A DNA stretch of 64,000 bases from Guadua angustifolia (GCA_036346375.1 JAYEVE010000445.1:186001-250000); one strand, 5' to 3'; counted from the first letter of the stretch, positions 22,348-36,654 are shown. Notes: a model not told the origin generated them from the sequence alone. A program made the numbers and translations.

Positions 22348-25060
22348 ATCTTACACTCCTCCTTGGTCTTGTCTTGCTCCTTCTCCTGTGTTTGGTGGTC
22401 TCTTGGCTTTGGCTCGGGGGAATGAAAGGGGAGACTCGGTTCTGGAGACTCCCTCTTCTTGGTGGTCTCCTTGATCTGGACCTCCTCCTCTTGCTCTCTT
22501 TTTTTGCTCTCGGCTGGTTCTTGATTGGAGGCTCCTTCCTTGTTCTCGGTTTGAGTGGGGAAATGGGGGATGCGTTGGCTGTGCTTCTCGGTTGGAAAGG
22601 AGAAATGGGGAATGTATGTGCTGTCCGATAGTGGCTTAGTCTTATCCCAATTCACAGTGGTCAAAATTACATTTCTACCCTTAGTCTTTTTACTAATTTA
22701 CTTTAGGATATTTTTGCTACTATTCAAGCTTGCTATATTTTTCGGGTCATTACATGGCTCTCCTCTCTCTCTTTTTTCTTACTCTTCTATATAAGACAAA
22801 GCTAATGTATACATGCTTATAGTAAATTGAGGTGGTCTTATCGTACTTACTCTTAGCGATCGACAAAAAGTGTACACAACAACTAATGTAGTCTGAACTT
22901 CCCAAAAAAAGGAATGTAACATCAGCTGAACATGAACCCGCACCTTGTTGCGGTGATTCTATTCTCTATTTTAGTGTGGGAAATTTTGTAGTTGAATGTC
23001 TGAAGAGAGGAGATGCCATGTTGCTCGCTTGAAAATTGCACAATTCTTAAGTGTTTATTATGGCCAATCAGCTAAGCAAACCAACTGAGGACAAATCTTC
23101 TAGCCTTTTTAGTTTAATTGTTTCTTAAAAATGTTTCCTATGTTCTAGATCATAGCATGACTTGTTAACTGCCCTTCTTTTGTGCATTTGTGTTCACTGG
23201 GTTTGGCACTCTGCTTTATTAGAGATTAGAGACAACTGCAAGCAGACGAAGGTGACAGTATCACATTCACCTGGAAGCATCCACATCCCGTGGCAGTGCT
23301 TTGGTTCTCATTTCCGTCTCCCTTTATCGTTCGGTGCTTCTTTCACTCTCTGCTCTGTAACGGTTGTATATGTAACACTGTATCGTAACCTGTTGGGTGG
23401 GTATGTGTTGTAACTTGTATCAGTAGCTCTTCTGTGTTTTTTTTCCTTGGCTCCCCCTTTCTTTCAGCGAACGAAGCAGTCCTTCCGATCCACTTGAAAG
23501 AAAAGAAGAGATTGTCTATCTATATATATACACAAGGTGTCACCTGTTTCATTTACTTTCGTGTATGGCAAAATCTATGAGCTGTAGATGAAATAATACA
23601 AGACAGAGAGCTGTTCGTTTAACGAATTATTTCATAACTAGGGAAATTTCCGGCGTAATAGAGCGGCTATATATTACAATATATTATATTTATCATATAA
23701 CTCTATTGCCTTTCGAAAATATGGTTGTACTTGTTATACAATTGTAATGGTTGTAACATATATACACGACTAATCTGCACTGTTATAAATTTTTTAGCCT
23801 CACCAAATAAGTGTTGTATTTTTTTCTGTTGTGTAATATGATAGTTTTTAGGTTTTTTATTTTTTTTCGATTTAATGACCACCAAAACAATTAAGATGCC
23901 TTGAATATCACAAGTTGTTTGTAGATATATACTCCATTTGTTTCCGAATACACATCATTCTAGATTTTGCATTTTGTTTGTAAAAATATATCATTCTACA
24001 ATATCGATATGATATTTTACTATTTTTTCGTGTATACCTCTCTTCTTTAGTTATTTTTAATGTCATTTACTACCACGGGCCATCTAAAGGTATAAGGAAG
24101 AGAGGTAAAACAGTGTTTCTATGCTTTCTCTCTCAATACAAATTACACAAATATTAAAACTAGCGAAGGGGTAAATAATCATTATTTACCATTCATTCAT
24201 ACTGCACCCGCGGGAGAATGCCACCTCACCTTCTTTGTGCAAAAGCCCTTGGGAAATCCGTAATTACGTCGAGGTCCTTTTACCAATTCTTTTCGAAAAA
24301 AAACTCATGGTTGCATAAATTCGCATCGAAGTCTAGACCGAGCCTTTTTGCAAAAAGATCCTCACGATTCTGAAAATTGTATCCGGCTCCGGTCCTCCCC
24401 TTGTGCAAAAAAGACAGTGTGGTTTCCTAAATTCGCACCCCGAGTTCAGACCGAGCAACCGAATGCATTCCAGCAAGATAAGAACTAAGGTGGGGCCTGA
24501 TGATGGTGGTCTTTCAGGAAAGCCAACATCCACTGGAGGAAAACTATATCGGAATGACTTGTGTCCGGATGTCAGAAATTTTCGAACGCGTTGCAATATT
24601 TTTTTTCTATGCGTGCATAACAACATGTGCAACATTTTCCTTCGACAAACAGTGAAATACAGCATAGTAAACGGATGTTGCAAGCGTTCAAAAAAATATT
24701 GCACGCATTGGAAAAAAATGTTGTAAATATTGAAAAAAAATGTTGCAAGAGGTATCCGATTGAATGAACAGTAATAGGATGTCCAAGCGCTAGTTTCTCC
24801 CAAACTATATTGTTGGTACTTATGACTTTACTCCACTAGTTGAAAGGCCGACATCGACTGGAGGAAAACTATATTATTGTTGGTACTTATGACTTTACTC
24901 CACTAGCACCCAAGTAGTCATTTCTGGCCACGAGGCAATAACATGGACACAATGGGCGGTAGTTGCTGACTTTATTACCGAAAACTTCCGGTGAAGACTC
25001 GATTATCATGCGAAGTCTTGATAACACCATTCGGCTCCCACACACCACCACAAACATCCT
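22348..25060. other. intergenic DNA upstream of the NLR gene
   Basis: A minus-strand frame at 22335-22664 encodes a Glu/Lys-rich low-complexity peptide of unknown nature. Around 23930-24070 there is a MITE-like half, beginning CTCCATTTGTTTCCGAATAC, without a clear second end. At 24590-24760 the words TGTTGCAA and GAAAAAAA recur, a pattern common in grass repeats. At 24797-24905 a ~64-bp stretch containing TTGGTACTTATGACTTTACT is duplicated. No protein domain seen. Confidence 0.45.
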
Positions 25061-25075
25061 TTGAGGGAGCTCGAG

Positions 25076-25878
25076 ATGGCTGGAGCGATGGCGAGCGCCT
25101 CCTCAAGTCTGATGAATCCCGTCATCGGCAAGCTCACAGGCTTGCTCGGTGATGAGTATAAGCTGGTCAAAGGCGTCGAGAATGGGATCCGTTTCCTTAT
25201 AGATGAGTTGAGCACCATTCATGCGCTACTGGTGAGGCTCTCAGGCATGGAGGAGCAAATCAACGAGCAAAACAAGGAATGGAGGAACAAGGTGCGTGAG
25301 TTATCCTATGATATCGAGGATTGCATCGACCGTTTCATGCATCGCCGTAGCCTTGGCGATGCCAAGGCTAATTTTGTACGCAAGAGTGTGCGTAAGATGA
25401 AGGCTTTATGGGAGGATCGCCGTATCGGAAAAGAGATCCAAGAACTCAAGGCCCTTGTTGTTGAGCAGTGCGACCGGTGCAAACGGTACAATATTGATCA
25501 ACTAATCAGCTTACCACAGCCTGTGCCTTTGGACCCTCGAGCACCTACTCTTTACGAGGAGGCTAAAAACCTCGTGGGCATCGATGAGCCTCGAGAGGAG
25601 ATCATTGGGTGGCTAAAGGATGAAGAGAAGCAGCTGAAGGTGGTGTCCATCTTTGAAATCGGAGGGCTAGGCAAGACAACTCTAGCTATGGAGGTGTACT
25701 GCAAAATTGAAGAATCATTTGATTGTCGGGCTTCGGTCTCTGTATCTAGAACTCCTGATATCAAGAAGCTTCTAAGAGATTTGCTCTTTCAAATCGACAA
25801 GAGCGACTATGAAAGTTCAGAAAAGTGGGATATGGAGCAGCTCATACCCACGCTAAGGAATAACTTAAAAGATAAGAG
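25076..25878 (+). CDS. NLR exon 1: coiled coil and first part of NB-ARC
   Basis: 268 codons, starting MAGAMASASSS. An in-frame ATG at 25061 lies five codons upstream. I prefer 25076 because grass CNLs usually start this way. The Rx-type coiled coil covers about residues 1-135 with the EDVID-like motif YDIEDCID at 78-85. The P-loop is GGLGKTT at 196-202, preceded by SIFEI where most family members have a small or glycine-rich stretch. RNBS-A-like sequence follows (FDCRASVSVSRTPDIKK). The donor site is AG/GTAACT at 25878/25879, and the frame would otherwise stop four bases later. No stop or frameshift is seen within the exon. Confidence 0.92.
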
Positions 25879-27884
25879 GTAACTCTGATTTTTTGTTCGA
25901 ATACACCAATTAGAATAATGCATATTCATAGAACGCTAACTCTTGTAGCTGCATATGTGCGAATCAGCACAAATGCTAGAATTAATCGTGTGCATTAGTA
26001 TGCATTAAATTCATGGTTCAAGTCCTGGCCGTATCATGCATAAGTTAATTGGCAGTTTTACTAGTCCTTTGCATGCATGCCCATGTATTTACTTCTCTGG
26101 AAATCACATGGGCAGTTACTAGTTTCATGCACAAGTTAATTAGCTCTTTTACTAGTACGTCCTTTGCATGCATGGACATGTATATACTTCTCGATTTATT
26201 CTCCTGCGGGGATTACATACTCTAAAATAAGCAACATAAGCTATACAATAATCCTTTGTGGTACACTCATACAATCTTGTTTGGTTTGGGCACAAAATTA
26301 ACATGAAAAATTCCCCCCAAAAACGCCAGATGTACTTCTCGATTTATCTACCCATGCATAAAAGTTTAAGTTCAGATTCATTTTATGTTAAGAGTAAAAA
26401 AATGAAAAAAAATTGTAAATGATAAATCACATACTACTATTTAAATAAAACTTATCCTTTTTGTTAGTAAATACATTGCCTTTTAAGTAAATAGTAGTGG
26501 GAGATTTAGATATTTGCCACTCTTCAATTTCAAACTTCGACGCTATGTACAAATCATGCCACTGGAATGGCATTTTTTGTACATGGCATCTAATTTTCAC
26601 GTTGAAGGGTGGCAAATATCCAATTAATTCTATTTTTTTAAAATGTTAAAGAACCTGTACGAACCATAAGTTAATTAGGTTAAAACTGTAAGGGACATCC
26701 TTTTATTATCCACCGTAAACTGTAGCGAAATTACAGAAAACCTACTCTGCCATTATTTATTTTACTCTCTCTAGTGCATGTATTCACAGCTACCAACACA
26801 AAGTATTCTACCTTTACAAACTACTCCCTCCATTTCTAAATAGATGTCTGAAACGACCCTCATTTTTACATAAAATGCAAAAATGGAAATCTAATGTGCA
26901 TACAGTACTAGTCTCTGGATCAGTAGCTAGTACGCACATTTACAACAATCGGAATCACAACCATACATCATATTACTAAAGCGAAAACTATTATACAAAG
27001 AAATCTTACAATCCAAAGTATATAGCAGCAGAAGGAGCAAAGCCTTGTAGTGTGCCCAACCAACTCGCAGGCAACTGACGAGGCATAAATCCCTAGAAAA
27101 GATCGCTCCAATGAAGATCCCGCATCCTGCGACAAAACAAATACTTCGGAGCATCACTAACTTATCCACCTAAAACAATAGATTAAGCAAGGGCGAGTAC
27201 TTTCGTACTCGGCAAGACTTAAAAGTGGTATTTGCAAATGCATAAATGCAGGCCAAGTCAATGGAGGCTACTACAATTAATTTGCATAAAGTGAAATTGA
27301 ATTTGTAAATCAATTTATCATTTGCAAACGTAATTTAATACAAGCAAGTTTGGTGATAAGAAATAAGTAAAGCACAAGTAATACTCATAGCCCTTCGCGA
27401 GTGATGAACAATCTAATCATGAAATCCATCAATGTCGGCCCTTTGACATAAAGCATCAGTTGCTAAAACAAGTTTAAACCAAAACCCATTTTTAGGAAAT
27501 ACCAAAATCTAGCATTGGAATGACTTCACCAAGAGCCCATGACTACGGGCGTGACTAATCGATTAGATTTTCACTCTACAGAGGTGTACAACTTTACCCA
27601 CAAGTCATGACCTTTTCTTTTTGCCGCATGTTTCATGCACTTTTAGCGTGTGGCCAGAATGTTCATGACGAAAACCTTTACATTACCTAGGTTAACTTTG
27701 CACCAGCACCAGGACGTGAAACCCATACTATGGCAAGAGAACTCAGAGCATATATAGAAATGATGGAACTCTCCATAGCATGGTGTACACTGTTATATTG
27801 CCAAGTGTGACTCCCAACACCTCAGTGAGGGCACCCCGTCGAGCAAACCTTGAAAGGAGAGCTCGTACTACCACTACTACAGAA

Positions 27885-28309
27885 CGACACATCACTATCA
27901 CTTTATCTGTGTCGGTTCTTAAGTTTTTCGAAAAAAACGATTGTGATAAGTAACTTCGGAGGGGTGTTAGTAATAATCACTATCGGTTCTAAGATTATAA
28001 GTGATTGTGATGTAGCACTGGAACATCAGAATCGGTTCTCTACTAAAAAAGTGATAGTGATGTGCACGGTCATCAGAATCGGTTCTTTTCATAGAAGTGA
28101 TAGTGATGATCACGTGCACATCACTATCACTTCTATGAAAAGAACCGATTCGATGACCGTGCACATCACTATCACTTTTTAGTAGAGAACCGATTCTGAT
28201 GTGCACATGGTTATCACTATCATTCTTTTTATAGAAGCGATAGTGATGGCCGTGCACATCAGTATCGCTTTTTGAAAAGAACCGATTCTGATGTGCCTCG
28301 CTAGGTTAT
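27885..28309. repeat. left subterminal array of CACTA-3 with a large palindrome
   Basis: Inverted units of CATCAGAATCGGTTCT and AAAGTGATAGTGATG. The arms 28024-28108 and 28119-28201 (85 and 83 nt) are near-perfect inverted repeats around a 10-nt loop. One right-arm unit reads GATTCGATG where the left arm implies GATTCTGATG. Confidence 0.8.
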
Positions 28310-31300
28310 TGTAGCGACCCCCATTTTTACATAAGTGCAAAAATGGAAATCTCATGTGCACACAGTACTAGTCCCTGGATCAGTAGCTAGTACGCACATT
28401 TACAACAATTGATATCACATCCATACTCTTTATTGCAAATAATAAAGGTAATATACACAATAAAGTCTTACAATTTAGAGAAATGCAGCGGAAAAAAAAT
28501 TAAAGTCTTGTAGTATGCCCATATAATCCCTCAGGCAACTGACAAGGTATAATCCCTAGAAAAACTCGTTAACATTCCCGAATCCTGCGTCAAATAAGTT
28601 ACGTCGAGCTATTCTGATTCTTCACCTAAAAACCACGAATAAGCAAGGGTGAGTACTTGCGTACTCAGCAAGACTTTATCAAATCCTATAATATATGCAG
28701 GCCATTTCAAAGGAAAGGCTTTCATGGTTAATTTGCAGAAAGCTAATTTGCAAAAGAATTTACTGAAGTATAAAACATAAACGGAATTTAAGTAAAAGCA
28801 ATTTAATATGTAAGTATGAAACAGTAATTTTCACGAACCTCAGTTCCTTTGATCATCTCCATGAATCAATCATTAACAACACATGTCAATCCGAAATAAT
28901 TCCTTTTCACAAGGATATCCAATCCAAATCATGATGCTTGACAGCATATACTAAAATCCACATTTTATAAAATAAAACACTAACTATGTGATGACTTTAC
29001 CAAGTGCCCATGATCATGGTAGCGCTAATCGATTAGTTTTACTCTGCGAGTTATGCGGCTTTACCCACAAGACATGACTTAACTCTTTGTGCAAGCTATT
29101 AGCACACTTCCTTTGGTGTGCCACGAGAGTCATGACATAACCGTTACATTGCTTAATCCTAACTTTGCACCAAAGCATGGTGACGATATGCTATGGTGGT
29201 GAAAGATATACGTCTGATCCATGACGTGAAATAGTAAGGTGCTTGTACATTCGCTGTACGTGAAATAGTGATCTCATAGCATGACGTACACCTACGAGCA
29301 ACCAGTCACTGAAGAAGCTCGTAATACTCCAGCCTACCAATGTGCAAAGTCAGTTTTAAGTAACTTAATAAGTTAAGACTGTCTCATACCAGTACTTGTG
29401 GTTGCACGGTTATCTTGGCCTGAAAACAACCCATAGTTCGGTCCTTAATCCGACACGGGCAATATTCTCCCCCTATTCTACGTGCAAATCCATGCACACC
29501 AGGCTATTGCCAATAATTGCCCGCATCAATATTATAATTTTATTTTCATTTAAAATAACCAAAATCACCATCATGTCTCAACATGTCTAAGAATCATCAT
29601 CATGCCTCAGCATATCCAAGTATCAGTTGATCAATATCTCAATTTGATGTATACTAAGTCTAAAGCATGGCTAAGCAACATCGTGTATACCCAGATTGAC
29701 ATTGTGTAATGTCTAACCATGATTCTAAGGTATCAAGGTTCACAAATTCATTTATAGCAAGGAGATTTCAGGAATCAACAGGTATAACTACCATTACCCA
29801 CAACATAGCCGAGTTTAATGAATATACCCATGCAATCAAAACATTTAATGAAAACATTTATAAAACTGGGATCAACATGGTCAAAGGAGGGTGCTTGCCT
29901 TGCTTATTGACGTCTTCAACGAAATTGAAGTCGCAGTCGATAACAGTAGTAGTGACGTCGGGTTCTACACGTCGCGAACGAAGAACATAACAAATAACGA
30001 ATAACAAAATTTCAATAGGGACAAAAAGAAATCAGATAAAATCCAAATATAAATAAATCATAGAAAGAAGGCATGATTTAAAGTTGGGTTTTTATGATTT
30101 TACTAATATTTATGAATTGATTCTACCATTATTTGACCTTATGAACTCAAAGTTAATAACTATTTTAAGTTTCTATGTGTCAAAGAAAATATATTTCCAA
30201 ATCTAATTTTATTCAGATTCAATCCTAATTGTTTTTGCATATCTAAGTTTATTACTAATTTTTTATGACTCACAAAACTAGTTTTACATGATTTACATTC
30301 TTTTTGCAAAAGATATTCATATTTGAATGTTTAACACATCGAAAGCGATTGATTTTAGAAAATAATTCAAACTAAGTTAGAATCAAAGTATTTTTATATA
30401 TTTGGGTTCTAGAGGAGTTGAGGTTTCTTCCAAAATTGGTTATTTTCAAATTTGATCTTGTTTTGCATAAATTTTGCTAAAAGACCATATTAGCATTTAT
30501 TCAAGTTTCTATTTCAAATAAATTAAACCAAACATGATAATTAAATATTTTTGCATATTCAGGTTCCTAGGATCATAAAGATTCTATCAAAATTTATTTT
30601 AGATAATTTCGAGTTCATTTGCATAAATTTCATGTATAACATATTTAAATTTCTCTCTTTAAATTAACATTAAAATTTTGAAAAAAATTTAATTTTAAAA
30701 TATTTTTACATATTTTGTATCTACAGGAATTTATACGAATTTACAAATTTATTTCATTAAATTTTGATTTACGGTTCAAAAGTTATAGACGTTTGAAAAT
30801 GCTAAAGTCTGAAAATACTGAAAATTGGAGAATTGCCGTTTTCGGAAAGTGCGCCTTCGGGTTGGAAATACGTTTTCCGGTTTTGGGGGCTGGCTAGCTG
30901 AGGCACTGTTGGGCCGGGCCCAGATGGCAGCAGCACAGTGTATGGCTGATGAAAGGGTCCCGCCCGGCAGCGACCGTGAGCAGAGGAGCTCGAATCCGTG
31001 CTCACCGCCGGCGAGGGGAGGCCGATTCCGACGAACCGGTTCCACGGCGAGCATCAGGGTACTCGTGCGCATCTAGGGGTAGGTTTGGTTGCGGCTAATG
31101 GTGACCGGAGCTATGCTGCCCACGAACGCACATGGCGACGGCGGCGGGAGCAAGCCGCGCTGGCGAGAGAAGACCGGAGGGGTCAAATCGGTGGCTCCTT
31201 AAGCATCAGTGCATTCATGCGAGTCTAGGGGTGGAGTTGGTTCGGTCAGGGGCGGCCGGAGTTGGCGCGCCGGCGTGCACAGGCGGCGGAGGCCATGGCC

Positions 31301-32421
31301 AGTGAGCAAAAACGCGAAAAGCTTAACTCTTTTATGAGATTTTCGGCAGTATGAGTATCAGTGGTTATTAAGCATCTAATTTTAGCGTTTTATTCAAAGG
31401 AATTGCATGTGAGTTGGGGTTCTCACCGTGCGCACTATTGGCGAAAGGAAGAACTGAGTGCAGATCTTCGACGGAGATGAAAGGACTGAATTTGGCGCTT
31501 TGGACGAGTTCCTGCGATGACAAGGAGGCTTTAGTTCAATTGATTCGGCCTAATTTGAAGTAGGAAGCTTCGCGCAAGGTTTTCCCCTTTTGCAACCTTA
31601 CCGGACCTAAAGAAGGCAACCGGAGCAGGAGAAGAAAGCCAGCGCCGGGAAGGTGTGGAACTGGGTGGCTACTATGGCTGGCTGCTCTAGAGGATGCGCG
31701 CGAATGGCAGGCAATAGCGGAGAGCAAAGCCAGTGGGGGAAAAACTGGTTGTGCTCGGCTGTTTCGGCGCGCAAGGAAAACGGGCAGAGAAGAAGAACGG
31801 GGAAGATACGGGAACAGGCTGACGTGTGGGGCGAGCTGGCAGTGAGGAAGTCGGCAGGGGACAGCTGCCTTGCACAGTAACTCCGGGCCCACATGGCAGT
31901 CACTGAAACAGGATAATTATAGAAGAGTTCTAGACAAATCATGTTTTAACCGCAAGCTTCATGCAGTAAAATATCTCCAGAATTTGTGAAGATTTTTACC
32001 CATGTCGGCAAGGTAAAATACACGACCAGTAAAATTTCCAATTAAATATTCTTTGTAAATATTTTATTAAAATTCTGACAATATGATATTTGAATTTCGA
32101 TTACTCTATTTTTGATTTATTAAAGTGTCTAAACAATTTTATTTATTTTTGATATTTTTAATAAAGCTATATAAGGTTGTCAGGATTTCATAATAAAAAT
32201 ATCATGATTAGGTTTTCAATATATATTTTTCCATCTTTTTCTTTTGTTATTTTACCATTTTTCAATTTGAATTTCCTTTTCTTAAAATTTTGACGGCAAT
32301 AAAATGAGGAAAAGGCATTGTTTTGAATTAAAATTTGGATTCAAATTGAAATTTACATTTGTTTCCATTTTAAATTTCAAAATTTTATTTTTCCTATTTT
32401 TGAATTTTTAGGGATATTCTG
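28310..32421 (+). mobile_element. solo-LTR-like unit C inside CACTA-3
   Basis: It starts TGTAGCGACCCCCATTTTT and ends near GGGATATTCTG. The flanks are GTTAT on the left and ATTAT on the right, one mismatch from a 5-bp duplication. It shares all family landmarks (CTAGTCCCTGGATCAG near 28371, GTGAGTACTTGCGTACTCAG near 28650) and a GC-rich section at about 30830-31900. Length about 4.1 kb. No gag or pol. Same orientation as unit B, which contains it indirectly. Confidence 0.75.
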
Positions 32422-32837
32422 ATTATATATACCACTTGCCTTTGAACTCTTCTCTTTTTTGCTCCAGAGGAGATTTCTCCGCCGCCCGAGAAAATAGCTC
32501 ATATTGTGTGGTTGGAAGCAATAGTTGGGTGAGAAAATTTGAAGTCCTCATGGGTGGGTATTAAGAGGGCAAAATTGAAACCCTATCTTGAGGAGATTCC
32601 CTCTTTAGCCCTCTATTGCGGTTTTCTTCAAAATGTGAGCAGCAATTCTTTAAACCCCTTCAATTTTGCTCGTAATTTCGATATGTCATCAATAAAGTTT
32701 AGGTTGCCTTTGGAATTGTGTACGTGCTTTCAGATTTCACACTCTTTATTTGACAAGCGCATATCTATTTAATTTTGTAGTGCGATCTCTGTTTATATAT
32801 ATGGAATTATTATTGCTATCATGTGGTAACTGTTATT
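32422..32837 (+). other. CACTA-3 leader region
   Basis: The stretch contains GAGGAGATTTCTCCGCCGCCC-like leader DNA near 32467 and an AT-rich remainder. It probably represents the 5' UTR or promoter region of tnp2. No domain seen. Confidence 0.4.
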
Positions 32838-33190
32838 AGAGTTTAGGCGGCGTAACCTCGTCTCCCGTTCGAGGGTGCTTATTTATAAATATGCTGAGCG
32901 AAAGGGCATATTTATAAGCGGCGATCTCGAATTGTCCACGTTTTTGGACAATTCGAGATATATAGTTCGAGCAAGTTCTGGTGTGTTGTACAACCGAGTA
33001 GATTTGGTAGCGTCTCTTTGGTGTTCTCCGGATACACACCCTCTTGACTGTTGTCGAGGCGTGTATCCGGAGAATAGCGAGATCTTGCCAAATTTTCTCT
33101 GAGTTGTACCTGGCTTAGAACTTGCTCAACTATATATCCTCGAATGGGATTAGAACCTAACCTATTTAGAGATTAGGAGTCATCGTTGGT
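32838..33190. repeat. multi-hairpin repeat, copy 1
   Basis: It starts near TTAGAGTTTAGG and ends near TTAGAGATTAGGAG. The outer inverted pair is 32952-32978 (TTCGAGATATATAGTTCG...) with 33118-33144, broken only by two single-base differences. Smaller hairpins are formed by GCTTATTTATAAATATG with CATATTTATAAGC, by GAATTGTCCACG with TGGACAATTC, and by TTCTCCGGATACAC with GTGTATCCGGAGAA. Nearest similar sequence: 39026-39395. Confidence 0.7.
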
Positions 33191-33485
33191 ACCCTTGATT
33201 TGTTTAGTTGTAGTAGAAAGATTTGCAAGCTCTTGCACTAGCTATATAATTAGATTATTTGATATCGTTGTTGATGTTAAAATTTATGTCTCTTATGTAG
33301 GGAATTGGAAGCTTTAAACCGGGGAAGAAGCTAGGTATCGATCGTGAGTACATTTATATATCTTGGAACACATCCACTATTTTGCAAAGGTAATATTAAT
33401 TGAAATGATGTCTCAATATTTAAAATAGCTATAGCTAGTTGTCGCTCGATTTTTCCTTAATTTATTGTGCGAAATTTAATTGCAG

Positions 33486-36400
33486 ATGGACCGTGAGGAA
33501 TGGATGTATCGTAAAAGCGGTGTGAGTGCTGAATTTGAGAGGGTGTTAAGGAGTTCAAAAAATTGCGAAGACGACATGGTGAGGAGGGTGTAAACTTCAT
33601 ATATTGTCCTTGCATTGATTGCACCAATCGAAGAGATTTAACAACTCATCTCAAATTGAGGACCACGATTCGACGTGGCCGTGAGGAATTACACATGTTG
33701 GATCCATCACGGGAGGCGGTAGTACCCTCCGATATGCAACGAAGATACGGTGGAACCGGATGGCGAGTTGCGACTGATATGTTTGAGGAGGATAATTTGG
33801 AGCAAATGTTGCGGGATGTGGAGGTAATTACACGGAAGAGAGTTTGAAAAGTTTAAAAGCTTGATAGAAGGCGATGCCAAACCGCTGTTCACAAGGTTGC
33901 AAAGCGGAATACACCGAGTTGGGTTCGGTCCTTGCATTGTTCGAATCAAGGCAAAACACCGTTGGGCGGATACAAGTTTCAATGCACTACTAGTTCTTCT
34001 ATCGGATCGCTTCCGAGGAGAAAGCGAGTTGCCAACAAGCATTTATGAAGCGAAGAAGCTACTATGTCCCATGGGAATGGAAATAGAAAGGATACATGCA
34101 TGTCAGAATGATTGCATCTTGTACCGTAATGCACATCGAGCTGACGTTTGTCCGGCTTTGCGGTGTGCCCGGTACAAACAAAAGGAGAAGCGTAAGAGCC
34201 GAGCAACGACGGTGAAGAGGTCATCACTAAAGGTGCACCGCCAAGGTATTGTGGTACTTGCCCATCATTCCCGTCTGGAGCGGTTGTTTGCAAATCCGAG
34301 AGAGGCAAAATTATTGCATTGGCATTACGAGTCTCGAAAGGAAGATGGCAAGTGAGACACCTGCCGATTCGGCTCAATGGAGAAACATCGATTGGAAACA
34401 TGAGGAGTTTGGTGCGAAATGAGGAACATAAGATTTGGGTTGAGTCCAAGCGGAATGAATCCGTTTGGTAACATGAGCGATCACAAAGACTGCCGATTCA
34501 TTGTGTATCTACAACCTCTCTCCTTGGTGCGCATGAAGCGGAAGTATATCATGATGTCATTACTAATCTCGGGACCCAAACAAGGAAATGATATTGATGT
34601 GTACCTTGCACCATTGATCGAGGATTTGGTAAAATTGTGGAATGAGGGGGGTCGTGTGGGATGCGTACAAAGAGAGCATTTCACCCTACGGGCTATGGTA
34701 TTTTGCACCATAAATGATTTCCGGCCCTTGGTAATTTGGCGATTCTGATCTGAAAGGAGCCAAAGCGTGTCCTATTTGTGAAGAGGAGACCGAGAGTCTA
34801 TGGTCGCGAATTCCAAGAAAAGCGTGTATATGGGTCACCGAGGTTTCTACCTCGAAGTCATCGATCTAGTAAGATGGATGACAAATTTGATGGGAAGAGG
34901 GAAGTCCGTCGCGACCGCATCCTATGAGTGGAAGCCAAGTATATTCACGTGTAGAGGATATCGATGTTCGATATGGAAAGAGTCAGTAAATCTGTTAGTC
35001 CTAGGACCATTTGGAAGAAGAGGTCAATATTCGGGACTTACCGTCTTTGGAAGGAGTTAGATGTCCGGCATTGTATTGATGTCATGCATGTTGAGAAGAA
35101 TGTCTGCGACAACTTGGTTGGCATCTGCTGAACATACACAGGAAGACTAAAGATGGTGTCAATGCTCGTCGCGACATGGCCTACATGGGAATCAGGCCCA
35201 GACTTGCAGTGATAGAGGAGGATGGAAAAGGCCCGTACATCCCTGCTGCATGCTACACCCTGTCCAAGAAGGAGAAAGAAGATCTCTGCAAATGTCTCCA
35301 AAGTATTAAAGTTCCATCGGCTACTCCATGAACATTAAGAAGCTTGTGTCTGTGGATGATTTGAAGTTGTTGGGCATGAAGTCCCATGATCGCCATGTCT
35401 TGATGACCCAAATGCTCCGGTTGCAATCGAAATATTCTCCTAGAGGATGTCGGGTTGGCAATCACAAAGTTGTGTTATTTCTTCAATGCGATCTCTGCAA
35501 AGTTATTGACCCGATGTACTAGACAACTTACGAGTGAGGTGGTGCAGACTACGTGTCACCTTGAGATGCATTTCCCACCGTCGTTCTTTGGCGTAATGGT
35601 CCACCTTGTTGTTCACCTTATCGAGAGATTAAGATATGTGGACCCGCTTTCCTCGTTACATGTATCCGTTCGAGAGGTACATGGGTATATTAAAGTCGAC
35701 GTGAGGAATCGGTCAAGCTTGAGGGTAGTATTGTTGAAGGTTATGGGATGAAGAGGTTATTGAGTTTTCGTGGACTACGGGTAAAAGACAAGCAATCGGT
35801 GTTCTTGTATCTCGTCATGAGGCGGACTTCTTTGGTAAAGGAACCGTTGGGTCCAAACTAATGAGTCAGAGGTTTGATATGTATTGCAAGGCGCATTTCA
35901 CGATCTTGCGAGAATAGCGCGAGGTTCGATCCATACATCGAAGCAAACATAAGTTGATATTATGGGAAAAGAATCCACAAATGGATGAGCTTTCCATCGC
36001 ACAAGAACACAATGATTGATTCCTCACATGGTTCAAAGAAAAGCGGAGGTCTCCTTTATCGAGAATGTAAAATGGTTGGTGACGGACCAAGATTTAATGT
36101 ACGACATGGCAGGGTGCGATATTAATGGTTACACCTTTTACCTCGAGAGTCAAGATGCCAAAGTCTTGTCCAAAAGCAGTGGTGTGAGTATAAATGCTTT
36201 CTCTGATGATCATCACTCGAAAACAGTCTCCCCAACCGCAATGAACTCCTACTATGGGATGATCGAAGAAATTTGAGAGCTCGATTACGGAATATACCAA
36301 GTTCCATTGTTCCGATGTAAGTGGGTACGACTTCCACATGGAGTGAAGGTCGACAAGAGAGGCTTTACTATTGTGGATCTCAGTAGACTCGCCTACAAAG

Positions 36401-36654
36401 ATGATCCGTTTGTCCTTGCGAAGCAAGCAACTCAAGTCTTTTACGTGCGCGATCCGGCCAATCCAAGGTTGCACGTCGTTCTTCATGGCAAGAGACGGAT
36501 CGTAGGAGTTGAAGATGTTGTAGATGAAGAAGAGTATAACCAATTCGATGAGATACCTTCATTTGCAGATGGGGCTTGTCTTAGCGGGGATGACGACACA
36601 CATGGAGCCAATTACATGCGAGTAGATCATCATGAAGGAAAATATTGTAAATAA
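33486..36654 (+). pseudogene. tnp2: CACTA-3 tnp2 transposase, frameshifted
   Basis: The ATG at 33486 follows an acceptor-like TTGCAG and starts MDREEWMYRKSGVS, the usual start of the transposase-associated domain. The cysteine cluster FIYCPCIDC follows after a frame change near 33560. The tnp2 core is read in pieces: 33861-34355 (SELPTSIYEAKKLLCPMG), then 34419-34748 (GPKQGNDIDVYLAPLIEDL), then fragments near 35040-35330 (IDVMHV). DUF4218 is at 35520-35750 (LEMHFPPSFFGVMVHLVVHL) and DUF4216 at 36100-36540 (NSYYGMIEEI, then FRCKWVRLPHGV). There are at least seven frame changes or stops. One, in KVPSGYS near 35318, looks like a CTG that lost its T. It is non-functional as written. Confidence 0.88.

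Noticed and set aside
22335..22664. Minus-strand Glu/Lys-rich 109-aa frame as a nuclear or chaperone-like protein
   Set aside because: It is low complexity, without a recognisable domain, and near a probable LTR. Not enough support.
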